From Larkinella knui (GTDB lineage Bacteria; Bacteroidota; Bacteroidia; Cytophagales; Spirosomataceae), in contig NZ_RQJP01000001.1 of the NCBI RefSeq assembly GCF_003858645.1, forward strand, positions 1,116,001 through 1,180,000: 64,000 nucleotides of DNA. The letters run 5' to 3'. The position numbers were made by a program, and so were the translations under genes. A model generated the notes under the pieces. It had not been told where the DNA came from. It did no database searches and saw only the letters and a program-made list of their open reading frames with translations. Every line of letters begins with the position of its first letter. Position 1 is the first letter of the stretch. Of this stretch, positions 41,185-49,949 are shown piece by piece.

Positions 41185-41876
41185 TCATCCGATTTTTTTT
41201 CGTTGGTAATAACCGTCTGCGGATTGCCCCGGTGTGAAACATCGGCGCCACCCCGCGTATATTTCTCCAGCCGTTTCGTAACCGTAACCGACGCATCACT
41301 GGCACCCGAAGCCCGGATGAGGGCTTCATCGACGGTTAAATCGTAAGCCTGTAAATCCGACGCCCCCGAGATATCGGCATCGAGCAGTTTGGCTTTTCCG
41401 CGTAGTTTGGTGTCAGAAGCACCGGAAGCTTTCAGCCGGATGCGATGGGCCGAAACGTCTTTCATCGTCAAATCGGCGGCTCCCGACAACGTAATATCCA
41501 ATTCTTCCGTGTCGAACGAATCCGTCACTTCGCCGTCCGAAGCGCCGGAGAGGGTGATGCCCCGCAAGGCTGGCATGGTAACCAGCAATCGGGGCGATTT
41601 GCGGTTTTTACCCGGAATCCAGTGCCCGGCTGGCCGGTTGAAGCGTGCCACCAGAACCCCGTTTTCACTTTTAACGGTCAAATACTCCGTTTCGCCGGGA
41701 GACAGGTCCGCTACAATTTCAAAACCGCCTTTGCGGATCTCGACATCAATCGCGTTGGCAATGTCGATGCGGTCGAATGGCTTGATACTGAATTGCTTCG
41801 TAACGGATTGGGCTTCTGAAAAACCCGCCAGAAGCGTTAACGCCAGTACGGACAGGTATGCTCTTTTCGTTTGCAT
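41181..41876 (-). CDS. Head-GIN/DUF2807 putative auto-adhesin
   Basis: 231 aa from ATG 41876, giving a signal peptide (L-S-V-L-A-L-T-L-L-A-G-F-S-E-A-Q). The mature part is a right-handed beta-helix type repeat with recurring S-G-A-S-D and S-G-A-A-D turns (five or so), hallmark of DUF2807. It is likely exported to the envelope. The role is unclear; adhesin is a family label. It is 68 bp downstream of the sulfatase gene and overlaps the ABC gene stop by 4 bp on the opposite strand. Confidence 0.85.
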   Translation of the reverse strand: MQTKRAYLSVLALTLLAGFSEAQSVTKQFSIKPFDRIDIANAIDVEIRKGGFEIVADLSPGETEYLTVKSENGVLVARFNRPAGHWIPGKNRKSPRLLVTMPALRGITLSGASDGEVTDSFDTEELDITLSGAADLTMKDVSAHRIRLKASGASDTKLRGKAKLLDADISGASDLQAYDLTVDEALIRASGASDASVTVTKRLEKYTRGGADVSHRGNPQTVITNEKKSDD

Positions 41877-41944
41877 GGTGGTTAGATAATGGTAAGTGTC
41901 CTGCTCACAAGATGCGGTGAAAAACCGGTAAGTTGCATCGGTAC

Positions 41945-43330
41945 CTATTTTCTTTTCTGCCACGGCGTTGCGCCACTTTGCCGGATATGAGTCATTATCA
42001 ACTGGGTTAGCTCCGTGGCTTTCTGTTTTTCCTGACTGACCAGATTGGTCGTCTCCTTCGGATCTTTTTGCAGATTATACAATTCATAGGGAGCAAACGG
42101 ATTGGGTTGCAGCAGTTTCCAGTCGCCCAGCCGAACCGCCTGCGTCGTCAGCCCCTTGTAGGTATCGTTGCCTTCGCGCCGGATAAAAAAGAGTGGCCGC
42201 TGCCGGATCGCTTCCAGGGTGGAAGCGTCCGGTTGATCAGTCAGCAACACCCCGGTCATCGACTTTCCGTCAAGCTCCGCAGGGGCTTTGATCCCGGCTA
42301 ATTCAAGGAAGGTTGGCATCCAGTCGCTGAGCTGCAATCGTTCGTCCGACACCCGGCCCGGCTGAATGTGACCCGGCCAGGCCACACCGGCCGGAACGCG
42401 AATACCGCCCTCGTACAGAGTTCCTTTATAATCCCGAACCGGGCCATTGTTGGCTTTCCCCGGTTTCCAGCCGCCGTTGTCGCTTGTGAAAACGATCAAG
42501 GTGTTTGCCAGCTGACCATTGGCTTTTAAAGCCGCGACTACCCGGCCAACGTTGGCGTCCATATGCTCGATGAGTGCCACCAGTTTAGCGCGTGTCGGGT
42601 CGATGGCGGAGTCGCGCTGCAAAACCCGTTCGAGCCATTCGGCGGGTGGTTGCAACGGGTTATGGGGAGCGTTGTAGGCCAGGTATAAAAAGAACGGTTT
42701 GGAGTTCCCCTTTCGAGCCGTCAGATACCGGATGGCGGCATCCGTAAACACCTCCGTAGCGTGGCCGGGCGGATCGATAGTTTGGCGGTTGTGGCGCATG
42801 AAATTATGTCCGTTCCGCAGCTTGGTATAATAATCATCCATCATATCACCCAGAAAACCGTAAAATTCCTGAAAACCGCGTTCGTTGGGCGCGTTCTCCG
42901 GCTCCAATCCCAGATGCCATTTTCCAACCAAAGCCGTATGGTAGCCCGCCTTTTGTAAATAATTCGGCAGGAGCAGACCCGGTGCCAGATAGCCCCAGCT
43001 ATCGGTCGAATCATCCCGGATCACGCCGGGAACACCCACGCGTTCGGGCCAGCGACCCGAGAGCAAAGCGGCCCGGCTGGGCGAGCAGACCGAGCTGTTG
43101 GCGTAGAAGCGGGTAAAGCGCAGGCCGGCCCGCATCAGGCTGTCGATGTGGGGCGTTTTCAGGTCGGTAGCACCATACCCGGAGAGATCACCCCAGCCAA
43201 GATCATCGGCAAAAATGAACACGATATTGGGTCTCGTGGCCGCACGTTGCGGACGGGTACTGATGAATAAGGTGCTGATTGCCGCCAAAACCAGACCGGC
43301 AATCAGGGACATCCAAGGGCGATATTTCAT
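41945..43330 (-). CDS. Sulfatase (arylsulfatase family)
   Basis: A 461-aa protein with a signal anchor (L-I-A-G-L-V-L-A-A-I-S-T-L-F). Metal site F-I-F-A-D-D-L-G-W-G-D, then S-S-V-C-S-P-S-R-A-A-L-L-S-G-R with the Cys that is converted to formylglycine (C-x-P-x-R), G-K-W-H-L-G, and the late F-T-S-D-N-G-G metal ligands. It hydrolyses sulfate esters, probably on sulfated glycans. Cys-type sites need a maturase, which is not in the window. No adjacent SusCD pair. Confidence 0.94.
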   Translation of the reverse strand: MKYRPWMSLIAGLVLAAISTLFISTRPQRAATRPNIVFIFADDLGWGDLSGYGATDLKTPHIDSLMRAGLRFTRFYANSSVCSPSRAALLSGRWPERVGVPGVIRDDSTDSWGYLAPGLLLPNYLQKAGYHTALVGKWHLGLEPENAPNERGFQEFYGFLGDMMDDYYTKLRNGHNFMRHNRQTIDPPGHATEVFTDAAIRYLTARKGNSKPFFLYLAYNAPHNPLQPPAEWLERVLQRDSAIDPTRAKLVALIEHMDANVGRVVAALKANGQLANTLIVFTSDNGGWKPGKANNGPVRDYKGTLYEGGIRVPAGVAWPGHIQPGRVSDERLQLSDWMPTFLELAGIKAPAELDGKSMTGVLLTDQPDASTLEAIRQRPLFFIRREGNDTYKGLTTQAVRLGDWKLLQPNPFAPYELYNLQKDPKETTNLVSQEKQKATELTQLIMTHIRQSGATPWQKRK

Positions 43331-43380
43331 AAAGGCTGCGGAAAGCCGGGGAATACATAAACCATCGCCCGCAAATTCTG

Positions 43381-43388
43381 TAACTTTG
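43381..43388 (+). promoter_or_regulatory. -7 box of queE
   Basis: TAACTTTG matches TAnnTTTG. It lies 4 bp before the ATG at 43393, so the true start is more likely ATG 43426. No -33 TTTG is seen at normal spacing. Confidence 0.45.
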
Positions 43389-43425
43389 CGCCATGAATCA
43401 AGTATTGAATCAACAAACTGACACG

Positions 43426-44025
43426 ATGGAACAGCTTCCCGTCATGGAATCGTTCTACACGCTGCAGGGGGAGGGGGCGCATACCGGCCGAGCCGCTTAC
43501 TTCATCCGGCTTGGGGGCTGCGACGTGGGTTGTCACTGGTGCGATGTCAAGGAGTCCTGGGATGTTCATGCGCATCCAAAATACACCATCGATGCGCTGG
43601 TTGAAGGGGCCTTGCAGTATCCCGGACGCCTGGCGGTCATTACGGGCGGAGAACCCTTGATGCACGATTTGACGGAATTGACGCTGGCACTCAAAAAAGC
43701 CGGTTTTCAGACGAATATTGAAACTTCGGGCGTTTATCCGGTGAACGGCATCTGGGACTGGATTTGTTTTTCGCCCAAGAAATTCAAAGAACCGAATCCT
43801 GATATTTTTCAGAAGGCCAGCGAATTGAAGGTTATTATCTATAACAAAAGCGATTTTGCGTTTGCAGAGTCCTTTGTCGGGTCGCTGCAACCGCATTGCA
43901 AATTGTTTTTACAACCGGAGTGGAGTCGTTCAAATGAAATGCTCCCTCTGATCGTTGACTATGTAAAACAGCATCCGCAATGGCAGGTTTCGTTGCAAAC
44001 ACACAAGTTCATGGACATTCCGTAG
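43426..44025 (+). CDS. queE: 7-carboxy-7-deazaguanine synthase
   Basis: 199 aa from ATG 43426 (M-E-Q-L-P-V-M-E-S-F-Y-T-L-Q-G-E-G); ATG 43393 is an alternative, but too close to the -7 box. Radical SAM motif C-D-V-G-C-H-W-C (C-x3-C-x2-C) is near residue 32. It makes the deazaguanine ring for preQ0/queuosine. No other queuosine gene is adjacent. The OmpA-type gene follows by 26 bp. Confidence 0.93.
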   Translation: MEQLPVMESFYTLQGEGAHTGRAAYFIRLGGCDVGCHWCDVKESWDVHAHPKYTIDALVEGALQYPGRLAVITGGEPLMHDLTELTLALKKAGFQTNIETSGVYPVNGIWDWICFSPKKFKEPNPDIFQKASELKVIIYNKSDFAFAESFVGSLQPHCKLFLQPEWSRSNEMLPLIVDYVKQHPQWQVSLQTHKFMDIP

Positions 44026-44051
44026 GGGAAGCGAATCGGCAACAAACGGGC

Positions 44052-45962
44052 GTGTTTTTTGCCGTTCTTTTTGCCGTTCTATTTTTTCCCCCGTTCGTTT
44101 TTTCTTCGTTCGGCCAAAATAAAAAAGCCGTTGAGCTTTATAAAAAGGCAGTCGATGCCCTGGCTAATCGCCAAATGCCGGAGTCGCTGGAATTGTTTCA
44201 TCAAGCGGTTGAACGGGATACCGGCTACACAGAAGCGTACCTGAAACTGGGGCAGGTGTACGAATTTATGCGGCAACCCGATCAGGCATTACAGGTGTAT
44301 CAGCGGGCAATCCGTCAGAAGCCTGAGAATCCCATCACGGGGCCGGCTTATCAGTTTGTGAGCGGATATTTGCTCAAAAAAGGGAATTATCAGGTAGCGA
44401 TTCCTTACATCGAGCGGTATCAGAAACTGTTTACGCCCCAGTCCCTGCAATGGAAGCGCGTCGATCGCTTGCTGCAAACGGCGCATTTTGGGGAACAGGC
44501 GGTTCAAAATCCGCTGCCGGTGAAGCCGCAACCCTTATCGGCCACGGTTCAGGCGTTTCCTTCGCAATATTTCCCGGTCCTGACCGCCGATGAACAGACG
44601 CTGGTCTACACGGTTTTGAAACCGGAAGGCGACGAGGATCTGATGGTTTCGACCCAAAAAGGCGAAACCTGGAGCCCACCGGAATCGATTTCGCCCCTCA
44701 TCAACTCGATCAATAACGAGGGCACGCCGTCGCTTTCAGCCGATGGCCGGACGCTGGTTTTTACGGTTTGTCAGGGACGCACCGGCTACGGAAGTTGTGA
44801 TCTTTACATCAGTCACAAAACCGGTACGGCCTGGTCGGAGCCACAGAACCTGGGTCCGGTGATCAACACCCGCTCGTGGGAGTCGCAACCGGCTTTGTCG
44901 GCGGACGGCCGGCGGTTGTATTTTGTTTCTGACCGGAAAGGCGGGGTCGGACGGCGCGATATCTGGTGCAGTGAACTCGGCGACGATGGCGAGTGGAAAC
45001 CGCCCTACAATCTGAAAACGATCAACACGCCTTTTGATGAAGCGTCGCCCTTTATTCATGCCAACGGTCTGAGCCTGTTTTTTGCTTCGGAAGGCCACAT
45101 GGGCCTGGGCGGCTACGATTTATTTGTGGCCGACAGTACGGCCACCGGCTGGTCGAATCCGCAGAATCTGGGCTATCCCATCAACACATCCGACGATCAG
45201 GCGGCTTTGTTTGTGTCGGCCAACGGCACGCACGCCTATTATTCGCAGGAACAGGGGGCGAGTGACGGCAAGCAGCGCTCCAAGCTCTACGTATTCGATT
45301 TACCCGATGCCCTTCGCCAGAAAGTCCGTCCGGTCAGCTATTTAAAAGGACTGGTGGCCGATGCGCGCACGAAAAAACCGCTCAAGGCCACGATTGAACT
45401 GATCGATCTGGCAACCAATCAACTGGTTACGCGGGTACAGTCCGACCCGCAGACGGGGCACTATACCGCCGTCTTGCCGACGGGTGGCGAATATGCATTG
45501 TATGTCATTGGACCGGGCTATTTATTCAAAAGTCTGTCGTTCGACTTTACGCAGAAACGGGAAGGAGAAGGATTGACGATGACGGTGCCGCTGGAACCGA
45601 TCAAGCCGTTGGATGGGGGGGCGGCTTCGAAAGAAACGCTGAACAATATTTTCTTCGAAACCGGCCGGTATGATCTGGCCGACAAGTCGCGCACCGAACT
45701 TGACCGGCTGGTAAAGTTTCTTGAAGTTAACCCGACCGTCACGATTGAAATCGCCGGACATACTGATAACCAGGGTGGTACGGCCAATAATCTGGAACTA
45801 TCCAGAAAGCGGGCGCAGGCCGTCGTCGGTTATCTGGCCAAAGCGGGTGTGGCGCAAACCCGGATTAAATCGGCGGGGTATGGCGAAACCCGCCCGGTTG
45901 CGCCCAACACAACGGAAGAAAACCGCAAACTTAACCGCCGAATCGAGTGGCGGATTTTATAG
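44052..45962 (+). CDS. OmpA family protein with TPR, PD40 propeller and CRD (PorE-like)
   Basis: About 636 aa from GTG 44052, which gives a clean signal (F-F-A-V-L-F-A-V-L-F-F-P-P-F); an ATG at 43980 lies inside queE. Order of domains: TPR (residues ~25-120), PD40/WD40-like propeller with repeated P-x-L-S-A-D-G-R-x-L-x-F (about 165-425), a carboxypeptidase-regulatory-like domain (about 430-510) and a C-terminal OmpA peptidoglycan domain (I-E-I-A-G-H-T-D-N-Q-G, L-S-x-x-R-A-Q-A-V). This layout matches PorE of the type IX secretion system but also other envelope proteins. Confidence 0.85.
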   Translation: MFFAVLFAVLFFPPFVFSSFGQNKKAVELYKKAVDALANRQMPESLELFHQAVERDTGYTEAYLKLGQVYEFMRQPDQALQVYQRAIRQKPENPITGPAYQFVSGYLLKKGNYQVAIPYIERYQKLFTPQSLQWKRVDRLLQTAHFGEQAVQNPLPVKPQPLSATVQAFPSQYFPVLTADEQTLVYTVLKPEGDEDLMVSTQKGETWSPPESISPLINSINNEGTPSLSADGRTLVFTVCQGRTGYGSCDLYISHKTGTAWSEPQNLGPVINTRSWESQPALSADGRRLYFVSDRKGGVGRRDIWCSELGDDGEWKPPYNLKTINTPFDEASPFIHANGLSLFFASEGHMGLGGYDLFVADSTATGWSNPQNLGYPINTSDDQAALFVSANGTHAYYSQEQGASDGKQRSKLYVFDLPDALRQKVRPVSYLKGLVADARTKKPLKATIELIDLATNQLVTRVQSDPQTGHYTAVLPTGGEYALYVIGPGYLFKSLSFDFTQKREGEGLTMTVPLEPIKPLDGGAASKETLNNIFFETGRYDLADKSRTELDRLVKFLEVNPTVTIEIAGHTDNQGGTANNLELSRKRAQAVVGYLAKAGVAQTRIKSAGYGETRPVAPNTTEENRKLNRRIEWRIL

Positions 45963-46043
45963 TTGAAACGGCCGGTTACGACGGCTCAGTGAACGGCCAA
46001 AAGGGGCTTTGAAGCGATCAGTGATGCATTAGTTGTGGGCTGG

Positions 46044-46082
46044 TGTTCATTATTCATGGTTAATTGTTCATTATCCGTTAAG
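46044..46082. repeat. Possible single arm of heptad repeat
   Basis: A run of 7-bp words GTTCATT, ATTCATG, GTTAATT, GTTCATT, ATCCGTT without a matching second arm. It may be a remnant of the family. Confidence 0.35.
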
Positions 46083-46113
46083 TTGGTTTCGCCGGGAATT
46101 TTTTGCACCTTTG
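46083..46113 (+). promoter_or_regulatory. Likely trxB promoter
   Basis: CACCTTTG (46106-46113) is one mismatch from TAnnTTTG, with TTG at 46083 or TTTC at 46087 upstream. The trxB ATG is 77 bp after it. Confidence 0.35.
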
Positions 46114-46189
46114 CGCTTGTTTTTTCTGTGTCTGGCCTACGATTTGACTAAAAACTGACCAGATTAAACATTCTATTCTTTGTCAGACG

Positions 46190-47143
46190 ATGACCACCGA
46201 ACACGTCAATTGCCTAATTATTGGTTCCGGCCCGGCCGGATACACTGCCGCCATTTATGCTTCCCGTGCGGGCATGAAACCCGTTTTATACCAGGGAATG
46301 CAACCGGGCGGTCAATTAACCATCACCAACGAAGTTGATAATTTCCCGGGCTATCCCGACGGTGTAAATGGCCCCCAGCTGATGGCGGATCTCGAACAGC
46401 AGGCCCGTCGGTTTGGCAGCGATATCCGGTATGGGGTGGTTACGTCCGTCGATTTTTCCGGCCCTATTCATAAAGCCGTCATTGACGATCAGCAGGAAAT
46501 CAGTGCCAATGTCGTTATTATATCCACCGGTGCCTCGGCCAAGTGGCTCGGGTTGCCGTCGGAAATGCGGCTCAATGGATTAGGCGTTTCAGCCTGTGCG
46601 GTGTGTGACGGATTTTTCTTTCGGGGCAAAGATGTTGCCATCGTCGGTGCGGGTGATACGGCGGCTGAAGAAGCCAGCTATCTCGCCAATTTGTGCCGAA
46701 AAGTTTACATGATCGTTCGTCGGGGCGAAATGCGGGCTTCCAAGTTTATGCAAAACCGCGTAAAGTCGCTGCCCAATATTGAAATTCTCTGGAACAGTGA
46801 GACGGAGGAAGTGCTTGGTGAAGAAGAAGTTACCGGTGCGCTGATCAAGAATGCCGTGACGGGTGAAAAACGGGTCATCGACATTTCCGGGTTTTTCGTC
46901 GCCATTGGCCACGTCCCGAATACCGCCATTTTCAAGCCGTATATCGAGCTGGACGAAACCGGATACATCATTACCGAGAAAGGCAGCACCCGCACCAGTA
47001 TGCCGGGTGTATTTGCCTGTGGTGATGCGCAGGATAATACGTACCGTCAGGCAGTTACAGCCGCCGGTACGGGCTGTATGGCCGCTCTGGATGCCGAGCG
47101 CTACTTAGCCATGAAAGAAGTCGAAATGCACGCGGAAGCGTAA
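46190..47143 (+). CDS. trxB: Thioredoxin-disulfide reductase
   Basis: A 317-aa protein. FAD motif I-I-G-S-G-P-A-G-Y-T-A-A, redox-active C-A-V-C-D-G-F-F near residue 136, NADPH motif I-V-G-A-G-D-T-A-A-E-E and C-terminal G-V-F-A-C-G-D-A-Q-D. It passes electrons from NADPH to thioredoxin. It is monocistronic, with a heptad repeat downstream. Confidence 0.97.
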   Translation: MTTEHVNCLIIGSGPAGYTAAIYASRAGMKPVLYQGMQPGGQLTITNEVDNFPGYPDGVNGPQLMADLEQQARRFGSDIRYGVVTSVDFSGPIHKAVIDDQQEISANVVIISTGASAKWLGLPSEMRLNGLGVSACAVCDGFFFRGKDVAIVGAGDTAAEEASYLANLCRKVYMIVRRGEMRASKFMQNRVKSLPNIEILWNSETEEVLGEEEVTGALIKNAVTGEKRVIDISGFFVAIGHVPNTAIFKPYIELDETGYIITEKGSTRTSMPGVFACGDAQDNTYRQAVTAAGTGCMAALDAERYLAMKEVEMHAEA

Positions 47144-47171
47144 ATGATATACAATTAAGTACCACCACAAA

Positions 47172-47278
47172 AGGAGTTAAGAATGAAGAGTTAAGAATGA
47201 AGAGTTGGCTGACGCAGGCACTGAAAATGAAGCGCGTCAGCCAACTCTTCATTCTTAACTCCTAACTCTTCATTCTTT
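47172..47278. repeat. Heptad inverted repeat, GAGTTAA class (best copy)
   Basis: A perfect 28-bp inverted repeat (47188-47215 with 47234-47261) ending in the GC core GGCTGACGC / GCGTCAGCC. Outside it, both sides go on with GAGTTAA/GAATGAA units. It lies between co-directional trxB and M23 genes. Confidence 0.85.
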
Positions 47279-47300
47279 TTGTCAAACTTTATCCCCAAGG

Positions 47301-48374
47301 ATGAGAAAACTGGCAGTCTGGTGGCTGTTCGCCAGCGTTTGCTGTATGGCAAGCGTAACGACCGTAGAAGCACAGGAACGTGGTAAGTTTAAAAAGAACC
47401 TGAGCATCAAGCCAAAGAAATCGGAAAAAGAAAACCCCAATTTTCCCACGCAGTCACCGGTTCAGCAACCGGATGATGAATTTGAACAGGAACCTTCCAA
47501 TCTGCGCTTCAACAACCAGTTTGAACCCCGAAAAGAGGTGAATCCCGTTGTTGCCGAAGATACGTCCACGATCGATGAAGGCGAACCCGCCGTAGTCGAG
47601 TACATTGACTCCGTACAGGTCGGCGATGATTGGGTAAAGATTGCGGATTATTACGCCATCTGGGACCCGCACAACGTCGATCCCTACGGCATCGACCCGC
47701 TTCAGTTTGACGAAGTAATCGACCTGAAATTATACGACCCATCGCAAAACCGGTTCTGGTCGGCCCCAACCGTCGACGGCAAAGTAACCTCGATGTTTGG
47801 TCCTCGCTGGGGTCGGTGGCACAAAGGAATGGACCTCGACCTGGAAACCGGCGACCCGGTTTATGCCGCTTTCGACGGTATTGTGCGCGTATCGGGCTGG
47901 GACGGTGGTGGTTTCGGACGGTATCTGACCGTGCGGCATTACAACGGACTGGAAACCGTATACGGCCACTTATCCAAAGCCCTGGTGGAGTCCGGTCAGT
48001 TGGTCAAAGCCGGGGACCAGATTGGGCTGGGCGGCAGCACCGGCCGCAGCTCCGGTTCCCATCTTCACTTTGAAACCCGCTACGAAGGCAATCCGTTCAG
48101 CCCGACGTTCGTCTACGATTTCCCGACCAACTCCCTGATTTCGGATCATTTTATTTTAACGGCTTCCGTTTGGGATTATTTGCGGGGCCGGAACGTCAGC
48201 TTATCCGGTTTTAAACCCCGTTTCAAGCGCACGGTTCTTCACCGCGTTCGTTCGGGAGAAACCCTTTCGAGCATTGCCCGGAGGTATGGTTTGACGGCGT
48301 CGACGCTGGCCCGTAAAAATCACCTTTCGACCCGTTCGCGAATCCGGCCGGGGCAGAAACTGAGAGTGCATTAA
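47301..48374 (+). CDS. M23 metallopeptidase with LysM domain
   Basis: A 357-aa protein with a signal peptide (W-W-L-F-A-S-V-C-C-M-A-S-V) and a Lys/Pro/Glu-rich linker. The M23 domain carries W-H-K-G-M-D-L-D-L (H-x(n)-D metal site) and S-G-S-H-L-H-F-E (H-x-H). The last ~45 residues are a LysM repeat (R-S-G-E-T-L-S-S-I-A-R-R-Y-G-L). It probably cuts or binds peptidoglycan cross-bridges in growth or division. bshB1 follows by 14 bp. Confidence 0.94.
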   Translation: MRKLAVWWLFASVCCMASVTTVEAQERGKFKKNLSIKPKKSEKENPNFPTQSPVQQPDDEFEQEPSNLRFNNQFEPRKEVNPVVAEDTSTIDEGEPAVVEYIDSVQVGDDWVKIADYYAIWDPHNVDPYGIDPLQFDEVIDLKLYDPSQNRFWSAPTVDGKVTSMFGPRWGRWHKGMDLDLETGDPVYAAFDGIVRVSGWDGGGFGRYLTVRHYNGLETVYGHLSKALVESGQLVKAGDQIGLGGSTGRSSGSHLHFETRYEGNPFSPTFVYDFPTNSLISDHFILTASVWDYLRGRNVSLSGFKPRFKRTVLHRVRSGETLSSIARRYGLTASTLARKNHLSTRSRIRPGQKLRVH

Positions 48375-48388
48375 TCGAACTTTACCGA

Positions 48389-49123
48389 ATGAAACTCGAC
48401 CTTCTGGTTATTGCCGTACATCCCGACGACGCCGAATTAGGCTGTGCAGGAACCATTCTATCCCTGGTTGCGCAAGGCAAAAAAGTGGGTATCGTTGATT
48501 TAACCCGCGGGGAACTGGGCACGCGCGGCACACCCGAAATCCGGTTGCAGGAAGCGGAAGCCGCTGCCAAAATTCTGGGGTTGTCAGCCCGGGAAAACAT
48601 GCGGTTCCGGGACGGTTTTTTTCGGAACGATGAAGACCATCAGAAGGCGCTGATTTCGGCTATTCGGAAATATCAACCGGAAATTGTCATTACCAATGCT
48701 ATTTACGATCGCCACCCGGATCACGGACGGGCGTCGGAACTGGTGGTCGATGCGTGTTTTTATTCCGGTTTGCGGCAAATCAAAACCGTGGACAACCTGG
48801 GTGAAGAGGCTACGGGCCTGGAGCAGGAAGCCTGGCGGCCGAAAATCGTATATCATCTGATTCAGGATCGCTACATCAAACCCGACTTTATTGTCGACAT
48901 CACCGATTTCTACGACCAAAAACAGGCGTCGTTGCTGGCGTATAAAAGTCAGTTTTACGATCCGAACAGCAATGAACCCATGAGTTACATTGCCAGCCAG
49001 GAATTTATGGAATTTCTGAAAGCCCGCGCCGAGGAATTCGGCCATGTCATCGGTGTCAAATACGGCGAAGGATTCACCGTCGACCGGACAATTGGCGTGA
49101 AAAATCTATTTGATTTAGCTTAA
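48389..49123 (+). CDS. bshB1: Bacillithiol biosynthesis deacetylase BshB1
   Basis: A 244-aa protein. The LmbE/PIG-L motif A-V-H-P-D-D-A-E-L-G is near residue 10 and the second metal His is in H-P-D-H-G-R-A-S. The length and T-R-G-E-L-G-T-R-G fit BshB1, which removes the acetyl group from GlcNAc-malate in bacillithiol synthesis. The other bsh genes are not in view. It shares a transcript with the M23 gene. Confidence 0.94.
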   Translation: MKLDLLVIAVHPDDAELGCAGTILSLVAQGKKVGIVDLTRGELGTRGTPEIRLQEAEAAAKILGLSARENMRFRDGFFRNDEDHQKALISAIRKYQPEIVITNAIYDRHPDHGRASELVVDACFYSGLRQIKTVDNLGEEATGLEQEAWRPKIVYHLIQDRYIKPDFIVDITDFYDQKQASLLAYKSQFYDPNSNEPMSYIASQEFMEFLKARAEEFGHVIGVKYGEGFTVDRTIGVKNLFDLA

Positions 49124-49212
49124 TGAGTAAAGAGTTAAGAATAGCTTGGGTCAGCCAACTCTTAACTCTTCACTTTAAACTCTTCACTTTAAACTCTTCA
49201 CTTTTAACTCCT
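49124..49212. repeat. Asymmetric heptad inverted repeat, GAGTTAA class
   Basis: The left arm is short (AAAGAGTTAAGAA, 49129-49141). The right arm (49152-49212) carries the core GTCAGCCAACTC, then three near-identical 14-bp units of the form ACTCTTCACTTTAA. It lies between convergent bshB1 and pdxH and reaches both stop codons. Confidence 0.7.
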
Positions 49213-49853
49213 TAGGGAGCCAGCCGCTCAATCACCCAGTTTTCGCCTTCTTTTCGGTACAGGACCCGGTCGTGCAGGCGGCTGGGGCGGCCCTGCCAGA
49301 ACTCTATATGGTCGGGAATGAGGCTAAAACCGCCCCAGTGCGGAGGACGCGGCACAGGCTGGTTTTCAAACTGATGCTCCAGTTCCCGCTGCCGGTTTTC
49401 AAGGACGTCGCGGCTTTCAATCGTCGAACTCTGATGCGAAACCCAGGCCCCAATCTGGCTGCCCCGGGGTCGGCTCTGGAAATACACATCGGACTCGGCC
49501 GGGGATAATTTCTGAATTGTGCCTTCGATCCGAATCTGGCGTTCGAGTTCGGGATAAAAAAATGTCAGCGAAGCAAACGGATGGGAAGCCAGTTCAACTC
49601 CTTTCCGGCTTTGGTAATTGGTGAAAAATGAAAAACCCTTTTCATCGAACCCTTTCAGCAGCACAATCCGCCCCGAAGGACGCCCTTCCGGCCCAACCGT
49701 GGCCAGATGCATGGCATTAGGCTCCGGAACTCCCGCGCTCAGGGCTTCGGTGAACCAACGCTGAAATTGAGCGAGCGGGTTTATTGAAACATCTAAAGGG
49801 TCTAAACCGTTTAGGGTGTACTCTTTTCGTAACTCAGCCAGGGAAGATAACAT
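49212..49853 (-). CDS. pdxH: Pyridoxamine 5'-phosphate oxidase
   Basis: 213 aa from ATG 49853 ([12 protein letters not shown]). FMN-binding region [20 protein letters not shown] and the C-terminal [24 protein letters not shown] signature are present. It makes PLP from PNP or PMP. It is divergent from the DUF349 gene, with back-to-back -7 boxes between them. Confidence 0.96.
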   Translation of the reverse strand: MLSSLAELRKEYTLNGLDPLDVSINPLAQFQRWFTEALSAGVPEPNAMHLATVGPEGRPSGRIVLLKGFDEKGFSFFTNYQSRKGVELASHPFASLTFFYPELERQIRIEGTIQKLSPAESDVYFQSRPRGSQIGAWVSHQSSTIESRDVLENRQRELEHQFENQPVPRPPHWGGFSLIPDHIEFWQGRPSRLHDRVLYRKEGENWVIERLAP

Positions 49854-49915
49854 GGATGTATGGGTTTCGAACCGGCGATGCGGTCTGCAAAGAAATAATA
49901 ATCCGCTTTTTTTCG

Positions 49916-49931
49916 TATTTTTGCAAAAGTA
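49916..49931. promoter_or_regulatory. Back-to-back -7 boxes (DUF349 gene and pdxH)
   Basis: TATTTTTG (plus, 49916-49923) touches CAAAAGTA (minus TACTTTTG, 49931-49924), forming one 16-bp near-palindrome. Each is a full TAnnTTTG match. ATGs lie 27 bp downstream (plus) and about 70 bp downstream (minus). Confidence 0.5.
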
Positions 49932-49949
49932 ACGATTCCTAAAAATCGT

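Noticed and set aside
43980..44051. Upstream ATG for the OmpA-type gene
   Set aside because: It lies within queE and would put 24 extra residues before a clear signal peptide; GTG 44052 fits better.
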